Assembly (NCBI GenBank): GCA_016183775.1
Contig: JACPDY010000023.1
Span: 62,001-126,000 of the forward strand
Length of the DNA stretch: 64,000 nucleotides
Direction: 5' to 3'
Source of the DNA: Bacteroidota bacterium
Lineage (GTDB): Bacteria; Bacteroidota; Bacteroidia; JABDFU01
Below, piece after piece: positions 63,570 to 64,000 of the stretch. The notes under the pieces are model-generated. The model was not told the DNA's origin, made no database searches, and worked only from the letters and a program-made list of their open reading frames with translations. How positions within the stretch are numbered: the stretch's first letter is position 1; every line of letters starts with the position of its first letter. Made by a program: the position numbers and the translations under genes.

Positions 63570-64000
63570 ATTTAACTATCAGGACAAAATTATTATCCGG
63601 TTTTATTGTGATTCTTTTGCTGCTGGTTTCAGTTGCGCTGGTTATGACTAATAAATTATCAGAATCCAACGAACGGTTAAACAATATTGTGAATTCGGCA
63701 GGAAAAAAAGTAAGCCTGTCGCACGAAATATTAATAGATGTACTTGATGCCACTCGCCATGAAAAAAATATCATCCTGGAAAAGGATCCTGCTAAAAAAG
63801 AATATTATAAAGTCCGCATTTATACCCCACTGGCTTCCATAGACAAAAAGATACCGGAATTGGAAAGCCTTGTAGATTTCAAGGGGAAAATAATATTAAA
63901 TGAGTTTAAATTTACCTGGCTTGAATACAAGCCCATACTTGATGAAATTATTCTGCTGGCACTAAAAAATGAAAACGAAAAAGCATTTGCTTTATCTGTT
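63566..64000 (+). CDS. Membrane sensor with a four-helix-bundle (MCP-type) domain, partial
   Basis: The ATG at 63566 opens a membrane helix (TIRTKLLSGFIVILLLLVSV) followed by a long helical periplasmic region with charged stretches (NIVNSAGKKVSLSHEIL, LDATRHEKNIILEKD) typical of the 4HB_MCP sensor domain. The window ends at residue 145. The downstream part is likely a chemoreceptor or a histidine kinase; sequence does not tell which. It overlaps cheB by four bases, so translation is coupled. Confidence 0.85.
   Translation, partial: MNLTIRTKLLSGFIVILLLLVSVALVMTNKLSESNERLNNIVNSAGKKVSLSHEILIDVLDATRHEKNIILEKDPAKKEYYKVRIYTPLASIDKKIPELESLVDFKGKIILNEFKFTWLEYKPILDEIILLALKNENEKAFALSV

Noticed and set aside
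1-64000. tRNA or rRNA genes
   Set aside because: I looked in gaps for cloverleaf-like or rRNA signatures and saw none; a tRNA program could not be run.

Overview
The window is one 64 kb stretch from a free-living member of the Bacteroidota; its class cannot be fixed from sequence alone. The evidence is several secreted proteins with type IX secretion (T9SS) C-terminal sorting domains (YPNP-type motifs), SprB-repeat surface proteins, promoter boxes of the Bacteroidota form TAnnTTTG, a prfB gene with its programmed +1 frameshift, and the cytochrome oxidase gene order ctaB-coxIII-coxIII-coxIV-SCO. Most genes are chromosomal housekeeping genes. I saw no rRNA, tRNA, CRISPR array, insertion sequence or phage genes.

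Layout. 1-5.4 kb: two tandem, related SprB-repeat surface proteins, the first cut by the window edge. 5.4-15.3 kb: DNA repair and envelope genes (mutY, recJ, a MORN-repeat protein, corA, rsmI, an M28 peptidase, a DUF502 membrane protein) and one frameshifted secreted-protein gene. 15.4-28.7 kb: three large T9SS cargo proteins, one a metalloprotease, with mfd between them and a lipoprotein. 28.8-39.7 kb: uvrC, another T9SS protein, a TPR protein, yceI, outer-membrane proteins, a DUF4271-hemD pair, rnpA-yidD, a ctpA-type protease and a SprT-like metalloprotein. 39.9-46.7 kb: an aminotransferase, a mannose-1-phosphate guanylyltransferase, fumC, an ArsC-like protein, a ParE-type toxin-antitoxin pair and prfB. 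46.9-50.6 kb: the terminal-oxidase cluster. 50.7-56.2 kb: dnaG, an HU protein, a TPR protein, a 29-residue basic ribosomal-type protein, and RNase G behind a hairpin-rich leader. 56.3-62.1 kb: an AT-rich block (tetR, SulP transporter, carbonic anhydrase, DUF2490, a receiver-like protein, purC) with decayed genes on both sides. 62.1-64 kb: a translationally coupled cheR-cheB-membrane sensor module, cut by the window edge.

Two features stand out. First, many intergenic gaps are filled by degenerate tracts with a 7-base (sometimes 8-base) period. Related tracts also lie inside four coding sequences: the M28 signal peptide and linkers of Mfd, DnaG and the DUF4271 protein. Another supplies the TTG start of rsmI. 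The tracts differ in sequence but share period, word families and often an inverted-arm layout, so they look like one dispersed element class. Second, the 56-62 kb block joins a probable bicarbonate transporter and a carbonic anhydrase to purine-synthesis genes: purC is intact and purE survives only as an N-terminal fragment. This suggests a horizontally acquired module linking inorganic carbon supply to the CO2-requiring purine step.
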